Source: Roseibium alexandrii DFL-11
GTDB lineage: Bacteria > Pseudomonadota > Alphaproteobacteria > Rhizobiales > Stappiaceae
Assembly (NCBI RefSeq): GCF_000158095.2
Contig: NZ_CM011002.1
Location: 4,749,703 to 4,813,702, forward strand
Direction of reading: 5' to 3'
Length of the DNA stretch: 64,000 bases
A program made the position numbers and the translations under genes. How positions within the stretch are numbered: position 1 is the stretch's first letter; the number at the start of each line of letters is the position of its first letter. Of this stretch, positions 16,684 through 24,948 are shown in pieces. The notes below the pieces were generated by a model. That model did not search any database and was not told where the DNA came from. It worked only from the letters and a program-made list of their open reading frames with translations.

Positions 16684-17283
16684 TCAGCGGACGGCCTTGA
16701 CGCCTTCCAGGATCAAGGTGGTGGCGACCTTTGCGTAGTCTTCTCGCGAGATCGGCCCACCTTCCTTGAACCACATGTAGACCCAGTTCATCATGCCGAA
16801 GAGCGACATTGTCACGGGCATCAAGAGGGGCCGATCCGGTGTGTCGAGATGCGGATGGATGTCTTTCAAGGCATTGGAAAAGTGCCGGACGATGCGACGC
16901 TCGATGGCGACGATTTCATTCTTTTGCTCGTCCGACAGCGCGGGGCCGGCATTGAGCTGAACTTTGTGCTGATCATCAGCCCCCCGGTAGGAATCAAGAA
17001 CGGTCATCACGAGAGTCTGCAGCCGGTCTTCCGGTGGAAGCGTCGGATCATCAGCTTCCTCAAGAGCCTTGTCGAGGATTGCCAGATGAGAATGGATTAT
17101 CTCGAATATCAGCGCGTCTTTCGACGGGTAGTAGTGATAGAGCAGGGATTTAGAAACGCCCGCTTCCTGAGCGATCTGCGCCATGGAGGCCTTTTCCATG
17201 CCTTGTGTTGCAAAGACGTTCGCTGCGGTCAGCAGAAGGCCATGCTGTTTTTCCTCAAAATCATTGGCGCGGGTTCTCGCCAT
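16684..17283 (-). CDS. paaR: TetR family regulator, probable PaaR
   Basis: This 199-residue TetR protein has the N-terminal helix-turn-helix (MEKASMAQIAQEAGVSKS.. LLYHYYPSKDAL). The frame extends to 17325, but ATG 17283 starts the family-like MARTRANDFEEKQ sequence. It lies inside the paa cluster downstream of paaK and converges on paaZ. TetR-type PaaR proteins in Burkholderia and related bacteria repress paa genes until phenylacetyl-CoA binds. The GACCG palindromes at 8643 and 20061 are the natural candidate sites. The assignment rests on context and operator type. Confidence 0.8.
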   Translation of the reverse strand: MARTRANDFEEKQHGLLLTAANVFATQGMEKASMAQIAQEAGVSKSLLYHYYPSKDALIFEIIHSHLAILDKALEEADDPTLPPEDRLQTLVMTVLDSYRGADDQHKVQLNAGPALSDEQKNEIVAIERRIVRHFSNALKDIHPHLDTPDRPLLMPVTMSLFGMMNWVYMWFKEGGPISREDYAKVATTLILEGVKAVR

Positions 17284-17355
17284 GTGTTTGGAGCTCCATT
17301 CTTTGACACGGTGCCGCCATAGCAACCCAATGCCTTTTTTAAGTCAATGCAGAGC

Positions 17356-17382
17356 GAAGCCGACCAATACCTGGCCGGCTTC
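17356..17382. terminator. Stem-loop downstream of paaK
   Basis: GAAGCCG at 17356-17362 pairs with CGGCTTC at 17376-17382 in the 131-bp gap between paaK and paaR on the minus strand. There is no strong T run, so it may only reduce read-through into paaR. Confidence 0.4.
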
Positions 17383-17414
17383 ACTTCATTGGGGATAGAA
17401 AAGCGACTGTATGT

Positions 17415-18725
17415 TTAATCCTTGGGCCGGTTGTCGACAACGCGTTTGGCTTTGCCTTCAGAACGCTGCAGTTTTTCCGGTTCGTGGATCTCGATTTTTG
17501 AAGAAATCCCGATCGTTGATTTGATGTGGTGCGCCAGCTCTTTGGCCGACGCTTCCCGCGCCTCGCTGCTGCTGGCATCCGGCATCGCCTCGCCATGAAC
17601 GATCATCGCATCCATGCGGCCAGAGCGGACGAGCTCGATATGAAAATGTGCCGCGAGACCCTCGCACTTCAGGATCTGCTCCTCGATCTGTGTCGGGAAG
17701 ACATTGACGCCCCGCAGGATGATCATGTCGTCGCTGCGGCCGGTGATTTTTTCAATTCTGCGCATGGAACGGGCCGTTCCAGGCAGAATGCGGGTCAGGT
17801 CGCGGGTCCGGTAGCGGACCATCGGCAGGCCTTCCTTTGTCAGCGTTGTGAAGACCAGTTCCCCCATCTCACCGTCGGGCAGGCCCTCTTCCGTCACGGG
17901 ATCAATGATTTCCGGATAGAAATGATCTTCCCAGACATGCAGGCCGTCCTTGGTCTCAACGCATTCCTGCGCAACGCCAGGTCCCATGATTTCCGAGAGG
18001 CCATAAATATCCACGGCATGCATGTCGAAGGCCTGTTCGATTTCCTGTCGCATGGCATTTGTCCACGGCTCTGCGCCGAAAATGCCGACCTTTAGCGAGC
18101 TTTGACGGGCGTCGAGGCCGCGGCGCCGGTATTCGTCCAAAATGGACAGCATGTAAGACGGTGTCACCATGATGACATCGGGTTTAAAGTCTTCGATCAA
18201 GGTCACCTGGCGCTCTGTCATGCCGCCGGAAATCGGGACGACCGTGCAGCCAAGCTTTTCTGCGCCATAGTGGGCACCAAGCCCGCCGGTGAAGAGGCCA
18301 TAGCCATAGGCATTGTGCAGGATGTTGCCTTTGCGTCCCCCCGCTGCGCGGATGGAGCGGGCAATCAGATCTGACCAGTTGGAAATGTCATTGGCGGTGT
18401 ATCCGACCACCGTCGGCTTGCCTGTGGTGCCGGAGGAGCCGTGGATCCGAACGAGGTCCTCACGCGGTGTCGCGAACATTCCGAACGGATAGGTGTCACG
18501 TAGATCCTGTTTTACGGTGAAGGGGAATTTCGCCATATCGGCCAGCGATTTGAAATCGCCCGGATGCGCACCGTGTTCATCAAAGCGCTTCTTGAAGAAA
18601 GAAGAGTTGTCGTAGGCGTGGGACAGCGTCCAGGCAAGGCGCTTTTCCTGAAGAGCTGCAATCTCGTCACGGCTTGCAATTTCGATGGGGTCCAGAGTGG
18701 CGCGATCCGGTGTGAGATCGATCAT
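17415..18725 (-). CDS. paaK: Phenylacetate-CoA ligase
   Basis: This 436-residue adenylate-forming enzyme activates phenylacetate with ATP and CoA, the first step of the pathway. The phosphate-binding loop GSSGTTGKPT is at residues about 96-105. Family segments YGLSEIMGPG, YRTRDLTRI and GRSDDMIILRGVNVFPTQIE follow, with the C-terminal lysine-containing tail. Length is normal for PaaK. It is the third gene of the minus-strand unit paaG-paaI-paaK, 36 bp after paaI. Confidence 0.95.
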   Translation of the reverse strand: MIDLTPDRATLDPIEIASRDEIAALQEKRLAWTLSHAYDNSSFFKKRFDEHGAHPGDFKSLADMAKFPFTVKQDLRDTYPFGMFATPREDLVRIHGSSGTTGKPTVVGYTANDISNWSDLIARSIRAAGGRKGNILHNAYGYGLFTGGLGAHYGAEKLGCTVVPISGGMTERQVTLIEDFKPDVIMVTPSYMLSILDEYRRRGLDARQSSLKVGIFGAEPWTNAMRQEIEQAFDMHAVDIYGLSEIMGPGVAQECVETKDGLHVWEDHFYPEIIDPVTEEGLPDGEMGELVFTTLTKEGLPMVRYRTRDLTRILPGTARSMRRIEKITGRSDDMIILRGVNVFPTQIEEQILKCEGLAAHFHIELVRSGRMDAMIVHGEAMPDASSSEAREASAKELAHHIKSTIGISSKIEIHEPEKLQRSEGKAKRVVDNRPKD

Positions 18726-18761
18726 GGGTTTTCCTCCACAAGGTGCTGGTCAGGCCGGCAG

Positions 18762-19208
18762 TTATTCTGTTGGCAAAAAAGTGCGATTGATAGTGCGGGA
18801 GTGGCCGCGGAATTCGGCGATCACGGTTCCGTCGCCGCGCGCAACGCGGATGTCGTAGATGCCGGAACGTCCGGTGCGGGAGACCTCGCGTGCCGAGGCG
18901 GTCAGGAGATCGTTCAGGCTGCCCGGGGCGATGTAGGTGACTGAACAGTGTTGGGCGACGGTGACCTGATTGTAGGTGTTACAGGCAAAGGCGAAGGCGC
19001 TGTCGGCGAGCGCGAAGATATAGCCGCCGTGACAGTTGCCATGGCCGTTGGTCATGTCCTGCGTCACGGTCATTGAGATGTCTGCTTCGCCGGGCGCGAT
19101 GTGGAGCAGTTTCATGCCGAGCTTCTGGGAGGCGTTGTCTTCCTCCCACATCAGCTTGGCGCAGGTTTCTGCCAGCTCTTTCGGGTTGAGTTCAGATGTT
19201 TTTTTCAT
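18762..19208 (-). CDS. paaI: Phenylacetyl-CoA thioesterase PaaI
   Basis: This 148-residue hotdog thioesterase has the PaaI signature NGHGNCHGGYIFALAD, with the general-base Asp near residue 69. PaaI hydrolyses phenylacetyl-CoA or hydroxylated dead-end CoA esters and relieves CoA trapping. The frame opens upstream at 19253, but ATG 19208, one base after the paaG stop, gives the usual length and implies coupled translation. Confidence 0.92.
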   Translation of the reverse strand: MKKTSELNPKELAETCAKLMWEEDNASQKLGMKLLHIAPGEADISMTVTQDMTNGHGNCHGGYIFALADSAFAFACNTYNQVTVAQHCSVTYIAPGSLNDLLTASAREVSRTGRSGIYDIRVARGDGTVIAEFRGHSRTINRTFLPTE

Positions 19209-19209
19209 G

Positions 19210-20004
19210 TCATTCACCGCGGAATTGTGCAGGGCGTTTTTCCAAAAACGCAATTACACCTTCAGCATAATCGTCGGTGAAGCCTGCTGTCTGCTGGCAA
19301 TCCCGCTCCATGTCGAGATGCGTGTCGAGATCCTGGCTGGCGGCGGCCTGGATGAGACGTTTGGTGAGGCCCAGTCCGACGGTAGGGCCGGTAGCCAGCT
19401 TCTCCGCCAGTGCGGTCGCCTCTTCAGGGAGAGCAGCATCATCGACCGCTTTCCAGATCAAACCCCAGCTTTCGGCCTGTTCCGCCGTAAGCGGTTCCCC
19501 AAGCAGGGCGAGAGCCTTGGCACGCGGTTCTCCAAGAATGCGGGGCAGAGACCAGCTGCCGCCCGCGTCCGGTATCAGGCCAATCTTGGAAAAGGCCTGA
19601 ATGAACTTTGCCGAGCGTGCTGCCAGAACGATGTCACAGGCAAGGGCGATATTGGCCCCTGCACCGGCCGCCACGCCATTCACCGCGCAGATGATTGGTT
19701 TTTCCAGGCTGCGGATCAGGCGCAAAGTCGGATTGTAAAAGGTCTCGATCGTATGTCCGAGATCGGAGCGCTCGCCGCCTTTTCTCGGGTCCCGGTCGCC
19801 CAGATCCTGCCCGGCACAAAAGCCCCGTCCAGAGCCCGTTAACAAAACCGAGCGGACTGCTTTTTCAGAATGCGCGCGCTCAATTTCTGCGCGAAATGAC
19901 AGGTGCATTTCCTCGTTAAACGAGTTGAGTTTGTCCGGGCGATTGAGCGTTAGCTTCAAAACACCGTTGTTTATTTCCGAAATAACAGTCTGAATTTCCA
20001 ACAC
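19210..20004 (-). CDS. paaG: 1,2-epoxyphenylacetyl-CoA isomerase PaaG
   Basis: This 264-residue crotonase-fold enzyme has oxyanion-hole segments GRGFCAGQDL and NGVAAGAGANIAL and a catalytic Asp146 in PDAGGSW, the arrangement of PaaG isomerases rather than hydratases. It turns the epoxide made by PaaABCE into oxepin-CoA. Translation starts at GTG 20004 behind GGGAGAG. It is the first gene of the minus-strand unit and its promoter region carries a PaaR-type operator. Confidence 0.92.
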   Translation of the reverse strand: MLEIQTVISEINNGVLKLTLNRPDKLNSFNEEMHLSFRAEIERAHSEKAVRSVLLTGSGRGFCAGQDLGDRDPRKGGERSDLGHTIETFYNPTLRLIRSLEKPIICAVNGVAAGAGANIALACDIVLAARSAKFIQAFSKIGLIPDAGGSWSLPRILGEPRAKALALLGEPLTAEQAESWGLIWKAVDDAALPEEATALAEKLATGPTVGLGLTKRLIQAAASQDLDTHLDMERDCQQTAGFTDDYAEGVIAFLEKRPAQFRGE

Positions 20005-20433
20005 ATTTCTCTCCCTGACACCATTTTCTCACGATGCCGACAAAACAAATCGTTGCATAAACCGTCCGGTCGGTCAATTATAAGAACTGAGGCGTAACGC
20101 TCGTTACGGACTTGGGAGGAACCTTATGCCAATTCTGCTTGGCCGGCATTACAGAATGTTGAGCGCTGCGTTCTCGTTGTTTGGGGAGCAGGGCGTCCAG
20201 ATGTTGGTTTCAGTGTTTTTTGATCCGGCAAACCGACAGGGCTTTGCGCCGCCCTGCACGTCAAAACACAGGTCAGCCGGCGTTTCCAATTCGCTCTGCA
20301 ATGATCAGCAAAGCGTGGCCGGCGGAGCGTTTACTCACCACAGCCGTCTTCGTCGCATCACTGACCGGAGCTCTCACAGCAGCTGACCCCAGCTGCCCGT
20401 CACTTCGGAATTTTCACACTCTGGGAGGAAATT
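20005..20433. other. Divergent promoter region paaG / ABC importer
   Basis: This 429-bp region has the operator at 20061-20077. It also holds a small open frame (20126-20386, 86 codons) preceded by a good GGGAGGAA ribosome site but with a protein sequence that resembles nothing I know. The ribosome site for the ABC binding protein (GGGAGGAAATT) ends the region. No other gene is supported. Confidence 0.55.
20061..20077. promoter_or_regulatory. Candidate PaaR operator at paaG / ABC promoter
   Basis: ACCGTCCGGTCGGTCAA is, read in reverse, a 14-of-16 match to the operator at 8643-8658 (TTGACCG.CCGG.CGG shared). It lies 57 bp upstream of paaG and between the two divergent genes, so it could control both paaGIK and the ABC importer. 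Confidence 0.66.
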
Positions 20434-21573
20434 ATGAAAGTTACCAATACAGCTCTCGCCACCTTGATGGTTCTGGGAACAGTCACAGGCGCCGCCGCCG
20501 ATATCAAGTTGGGTGCAAGCCTGTCCGCGTCCGGTCCTGCTGCATTCCTTGGCGACCCGGAAGCCAAGACGCTCTACATGCTCGTTGATGATCTCAATGC
20601 CAAAGGTGGGATCAACGGAGAGAAGATCGAGCTGGTGATTTACGACGATGGCGGCGATCCGAACAAAGCGCGCACCTTCGCAACGCGGCTGGTGGAAGAC
20701 GATGAAGTTGTTGCTATCATCGGAGGATCCACGACCGGCACGACCATGTCCATTCTGTCTGTTGCGGAAGATGAGGGTATTCCGTTCATCTCACTCGCCG
20801 GTGCAATCCAGATCATTGATCCGGTTCGCGAGTATGTCTTCAAGACCCCGCATACCGACCGCATGGCCTGTGAGAAGATTTTCACGGACATGCAGAACAA
20901 CGGCATCACCAATATCGGCATGATTTCCGGTACCGGCGGATTTGGCGCGTCGATGGAAGCGCAATGCGTAGAAGTTGCTGGCAATTACGGTGTCGAGATC
21001 CTGGTTCAGGAAACCTATTCCCGCCAGGATGCGGACATGACCCCACAGCTTACCAAGATCAAGTCCACCGAGGGTGTTGAGGCCGTCCTAAACCCGGGCT
21101 TCGGTCAGGGGCCTGCCATCGTCACCCGGAACTATGCCCAGCTTGGCATTGATCTGCCGCTGTACCAAAGCCATGGAGTTGCCTCCGATGGTTTCATCGA
21201 GCTGGCTGGAAAGGAAGCTGCTGAAGGCGTGCGTCTTCCGGGCACTGCGCTTCTCATTGCAGACATCATGGAAGAGGGGGATCCGCAGAAGGAAGTGGTG
21301 ATCGCCTACAAGGCCGCATACGAGGAAGAGTACGGCGAAGCCGTTTCGACCTTTGGCGGCTATGCGCATGATGCCTTCCGACTGATGACCGATGCGATGA
21401 CGCGTGCTGGCAGCTCCGATCCGAGTGCAATCCGCGATGCTCTTGAAGCAACCAGCGGCTTGGTCGGCACGACCGGCACCTACACATTCAGCCCGAATGA
21501 TCACCTGGGGCTCGATCTCAGTGCGTTCCGCATGCTGGAAATTCGCGACGGCAAGTGGACTTCGATCGACTGA
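20434..21573 (+). CDS. Branched-chain-type ABC transporter substrate-binding protein
   Basis: This 379-residue LivK-type periplasmic binding protein has a signal peptide of about 23 residues ending GAAA. It begins with DIKLGASLSASGPAAFLG and continues with the GGSTTGTTMSIL and FGGYAHDAFRLM segments typical of type I periplasmic receptors. This family binds hydrophobic amino acids, aromatic acids and amides. Because it faces paaG across a shared PaaR-type operator, phenylacetate or a related aromatic acid is a reasonable ligand guess. It is the first gene of a five-gene importer operon. Confidence 0.9.
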   Translation: MKVTNTALATLMVLGTVTGAAADIKLGASLSASGPAAFLGDPEAKTLYMLVDDLNAKGGINGEKIELVIYDDGGDPNKARTFATRLVEDDEVVAIIGGSTTGTTMSILSVAEDEGIPFISLAGAIQIIDPVREYVFKTPHTDRMACEKIFTDMQNNGITNIGMISGTGGFGASMEAQCVEVAGNYGVEILVQETYSRQDADMTPQLTKIKSTEGVEAVLNPGFGQGPAIVTRNYAQLGIDLPLYQSHGVASDGFIELAGKEAAEGVRLPGTALLIADIMEEGDPQKEVVIAYKAAYEEEYGEAVSTFGGYAHDAFRLMTDAMTRAGSSDPSAIRDALEATSGLVGTTGTYTFSPNDHLGLDLSAFRMLEIRDGKWTSID

Positions 21574-21583
21574 CGCCATTTTC

Positions 21584-21610
21584 GGAGGCCGGGCATCAAT
21601 TCCGGCTTCC
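21584..21610 (+). other. Intercistronic stem-loop after the binding-protein gene
   Basis: GGAGGCCGG at 21584-21592 pairs with CCGGCTTCC at 21602-21610 (nine pairs, one G-U), without a T run. Hairpins after the receptor gene commonly keep receptor mRNA more abundant than permease mRNA. Similar hairpins follow the receptor genes at 29645 and 32073. Confidence 0.55.
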
Positions 21611-21645
21611 AACCTTGCTCCCAAAATCCCGCTTAGGAGACGTCG

Positions 21646-22518
21646 ATGGACGCATTGATGCAGTTCGTCTTTTCCGGCTTGACCGTCGGCGCGGTCTACG
21701 CCCTTGTCGCGCTTGGCTTTACCATCATCTACAACGCCTCTGATGTGGTGAACTTCGCCCAAGGCGAATTCGTCATGCTCGGTGGCATGATCACCGTGTT
21801 CGCCTTCGATGCGGGGTTGCCTTTGCCCTTGGCGGCTATACTCGCAATCGTGGCAACGGCCGCCATCGGCGTTGCGTTGAACAAGTTCGCGATCGAACCT
21901 GCGCGGGGCGCGCCGGTCGTCTCACTGATCATCATTACCATCGGGGCCTCGATCCTGATACGCGGTGCGACACAGGTCCTGTTCGACAAGCAGTTGCACC
22001 GTCTGCCAGCGTTCTCCGGGGATGATCCGATCCACCTTCTCGGCGCGACGCTGCTGCCGCAGAGCCTTTGGGTGATTGGCGGAGCAATTGCGATTTTCAT
22101 AGCGCTGTGGCTGTTTTTCACGCGCACCCTTCTAGGCAAGGCCGTTCTGGCAACCGCGAACAATCGGCTGGCCGCACAGCTCGTCGGCATCAACACCGGT
22201 TTCGTCATGACTTTGTCCTTCGCCTTGTCGGCGGCCATCGGTGCGCTGGCCGGTGTTCTGGTCACCCCAATTACGCTGGTGAGCTATGACGTCGGTGTTG
22301 GCCTCGCCCTTAAAGGGTTTGCGGCTGCAATGCTCGGCGGCATGGGCAATCCTAAGGGGGCTTTGGTCGGCGGGTTGCTGCTCGGCCTGTTTGAAGCCCT
22401 GACGGCCGGATACATCTCCTCCCAGTACAAGGAAGCGGTTGCCTTTGTCGTGATCCTCGCGGTGCTTTTTGTCATGCCACAGGGCCTTTTCGGTCAAAAG
22501 ACGACAGAAAGGGTCTAG
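21646..22518 (+). CDS. ABC transporter permease (LivH type)
   Basis: This 290-residue membrane protein has about eight hydrophobic helices and LivH signatures: SGLTVGAVYALVALGFTIIY, DVVNFAQGEFVMLGG and the late GGMGNPKGALVGG loop that contacts the ATPase. It forms the translocation path with the LivM-type protein encoded next. The ribosome site is AGGAGA, seven bases before the ATG. Confidence 0.92.
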   Translation: MDALMQFVFSGLTVGAVYALVALGFTIIYNASDVVNFAQGEFVMLGGMITVFAFDAGLPLPLAAILAIVATAAIGVALNKFAIEPARGAPVVSLIIITIGASILIRGATQVLFDKQLHRLPAFSGDDPIHLLGATLLPQSLWVIGGAIAIFIALWLFFTRTLLGKAVLATANNRLAAQLVGINTGFVMTLSFALSAAIGALAGVLVTPITLVSYDVGVGLALKGFAAAMLGGMGNPKGALVGGLLLGLFEALTAGYISSQYKEAVAFVVILAVLFVMPQGLFGQKTTERV

Positions 22519-22521
22519 GTG

Positions 22522-23478
22522 ATGACACTCAAAAACAAATGGGTTCAGCTCGCCATCCTGGCTGCAATCATTCTTATCCTGCCAGCCTTTTTTCCGTCCG
22601 GTTACTACTACCGCGTTGGCGCGCTTGTATTCGTAAATGCCTTGTCCGTCGTCGGCTTGGTGATCCTGATCGGTTACGCCGGTCAGATCAGTCTGGGGCA
22701 CGCAGGGTTCGCCGGGATTGGCGCTTATGCCTGTGCCTTGGCGCCTGTCCATCTCGGCATTCCACCGGTTCTGGCCATATTGCTCGGCGCTGCGATTTCT
22801 GCTGTGCTCGCGCTGCTGATCGGCCGCCCGATTTTGCGGTTGAAGGGGTACTATCTCGGCGTTGCAACGCTCGGGTTTGGCATTCTGGTCTCCATGGTGC
22901 TCTCCAATGAACGCGGATTGACAGGTGGCCCGGATGGAATGGCGGTTCCAAGTCTTGGTTTGCGCCCACTCCTAAGGGATATGGGGCTTCGGCTGTCTGG
23001 CGGTGAATTCTGGTACATCTTCAATGCGGCCGCGCTTTTGACCGGGATCTGGATCGCGCTCAACCTTTACCAAAGCGCGACCGGGCGGGCGATGCGGGCC
23101 CTGCACGGGTCAGAGACCGCCGCGCAAACTGTCGGCATTGATGTCTCGCGTTTCAAGCTGCAAGCGTTCATTATCTCAGCTGTCTACGCATCGGTCGGCG
23201 GCTCGCTTCTGGCCTTGCAGAACGGTTTCATCACACCGGATGTCGCGGGTTTCATGCACTCGGTGGAAATGGTCACCATGGCTGTCCTCGGTGGTGTCGG
23301 CTCGGTCCTCGGTGCAACATTCGGCGCAGCTGTTCTGACGCTCTTGCCGCAGATTCTGACCGTGTTCCACGACTATGAGCATCTGGTGCTTGGCCTCGTT
23401 ATGATCCTAGTGATGATCTTCCTGCCGCTTGGTCTTTTGCCGTCCCTTGCAGCGCGTATCAGATGGAGGGGTGTCTGA
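22522..23478 (+). CDS. ABC transporter permease (LivM type)
   Basis: This 318-residue polytopic protein has LivM signatures: GYAGQISLGHAGFAGIGAYA near the N-terminus, GRPILRLKGYYLGVATLGFG, and GGVGSVLGATFGA as the ATPase-contact loop. A GTG at 22519 directly after the livH stop is an alternative start. Its stop overlaps the next ATG by one base. Confidence 0.92.
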   Translation: MTLKNKWVQLAILAAIILILPAFFPSGYYYRVGALVFVNALSVVGLVILIGYAGQISLGHAGFAGIGAYACALAPVHLGIPPVLAILLGAAISAVLALLIGRPILRLKGYYLGVATLGFGILVSMVLSNERGLTGGPDGMAVPSLGLRPLLRDMGLRLSGGEFWYIFNAAALLTGIWIALNLYQSATGRAMRALHGSETAAQTVGIDVSRFKLQAFIISAVYASVGGSLLALQNGFITPDVAGFMHSVEMVTMAVLGGVGSVLGATFGAAVLTLLPQILTVFHDYEHLVLGLVMILVMIFLPLGLLPSLAARIRWRGV

Positions 23479-24260
23479 TGAGCATTCTCGAAATCAGCGG
23501 CCTTGGCATCAGTTTCGGCGGGCTGCGCGCCGTCAATGATATCGGTTTTTCAGTCAAACCGGGTGAAATCGTATCGGTCATCGGTCCGAACGGGGCTGGT
23601 AAAACGACCCTCTTCAACATGATCTCTGGTGTCTATTTGCCTGATGCGGGACACGTGAAACTAAACGGGGCGGACGTGACCTCCAAGGCCCCGCATATCC
23701 TGGCGAAAAGGGGCCTGACGCGCACCTTTCAGAACTTGCAGATCTTCCAGGAAATGACGGTTCTCGAAAATGTGGTCGCCGGATTTCATCTGACGGAAAA
23801 TCCGTCTGTTTGGGCAGACCTGTTGTCGTTGCCAGCTGCCCGGCGGCGGTCTGCGGAAGTGCGCGAGCAAGCGTTGCGGCTTCTTGAAAAGGTGCATCTG
23901 TCAAAGGCTGCCGAGGAAGAAGCCGGGAACCTTTCTTATGGTGCGCTAAAGCGCCTTGAGATCGCGCGTGCCTTGGCCGTTGGGCCGCAGGTGCTTCTGC
24001 TGGATGAACCGGCAGCCGGCTGCAATGCGGTCGAGACAGAAGAGATCGATGAGCTTATTGCGGAGCTCGCCAAGTCCGGCATCGCGATCCTGCTCGTGGA
24101 GCACGATATGAAAATGGTGATGCGGATCTCCAATCACATAGTGGTGTTGGATCACGGCGAGAAAATAGCTGAAGGCACACCAGAGGACGTCTCGAAGAAC
24201 CCGGATGTGATCGCCGCCTATCTCGGCACGGAAGAGGAGCCCGCCCATGCTGACGGTTGA
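23478..24260 (+). CDS. ABC transporter ATP-binding protein (LivG type)
   Basis: This 260-residue ATPase has Walker A GPNGAGKTT, the LivG insertion region around RTFQNLQIFQEMTVLENV, signature NLSYGALKRLEIARAL (a variant of LSGGQ), and Walker B LLLDEPAAG. It pairs with the LivF-type ATPase. It overlaps the livF start by 14 bp, indicating tight coupling. Confidence 0.93.
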   Translation: MSILEISGLGISFGGLRAVNDIGFSVKPGEIVSVIGPNGAGKTTLFNMISGVYLPDAGHVKLNGADVTSKAPHILAKRGLTRTFQNLQIFQEMTVLENVVAGFHLTENPSVWADLLSLPAARRRSAEVREQALRLLEKVHLSKAAEEEAGNLSYGALKRLEIARALAVGPQVLLLDEPAAGCNAVETEEIDELIAELAKSGIAILLVEHDMKMVMRISNHIVVLDHGEKIAEGTPEDVSKNPDVIAAYLGTEEEPAHADG

Positions 24261-24948
24261 GGGTCTGCGGTCGGCCTATGGTCATATCGAGGTGTTGCAC
24301 GGGATCGATCTGGAGGTGACATCCAGAGAGATCGTGACTGTGGTCGGCGCCAATGGAGCGGGCAAGACCACCTTGCTGAAATGCTTGTCCGGTACGCAAT
24401 CCGTCACCGGCGGAGACATCCGGTTTCGCGGCGATGCGCTGACAACCGTACCGGCGTACAAGCGTTTGAAACGCGGATTGTCGCAGTCGCCGGAGGGGCG
24501 GCAGATTTTCACGAACATTTCGGTTGAAGAAAACCTGCGTCTTGGCGCCTTCCTTTTTACTGATGATCGGGTCGAAAAGGACATGGAAGACGCCTTCCAG
24601 ATGTTCCCAATCCTGCGGGAAAAGCGGAATCTCGCGGCGGGCGGCCTTTCCGGTGGGCAACAACAGATGCTGGCGATTGCCCGTGCCTTGATGGGACGGC
24701 CGCATTGCCTGTTGCTGGATGAACCTTCGATGGGGCTGGCGCCACTTTTGGTCGCGCAAATCTTCGATGTGGTGAAGTCCTTGAGGGAAAAGGAAGTGAC
24801 CGTTCTGCTGGTTGAACAGAACGCTTTTGGCGCTCTCAAGATCGCAGATCGAGGTTATGTCATGGAAACCGGCCGGATCACGCTCGCTGGCCCCTCGGAT
24901 GAACTGATCGCAGATCCGCGTATCCGTGAAGCCTATCTCGGGATTTAA
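24247..24948 (+). CDS. ABC transporter ATP-binding protein (LivF type)
   Basis: This 233-residue ATPase has Walker A GANGAGKTT, signature LSGGQQQMLAIARAL and Walker B LLLDEPSMGLAP, the standard LivF set. It ends the importer operon. Its stop overlaps the end of the convergent lacI-type gene by four bases. Confidence 0.93.
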   Translation: MLTVEGLRSAYGHIEVLHGIDLEVTSREIVTVVGANGAGKTTLLKCLSGTQSVTGGDIRFRGDALTTVPAYKRLKRGLSQSPEGRQIFTNISVEENLRLGAFLFTDDRVEKDMEDAFQMFPILREKRNLAAGGLSGGQQQMLAIARALMGRPHCLLLDEPSMGLAPLLVAQIFDVVKSLREKEVTVLLVEQNAFGALKIADRGYVMETGRITLAGPSDELIADPRIREAYLGI

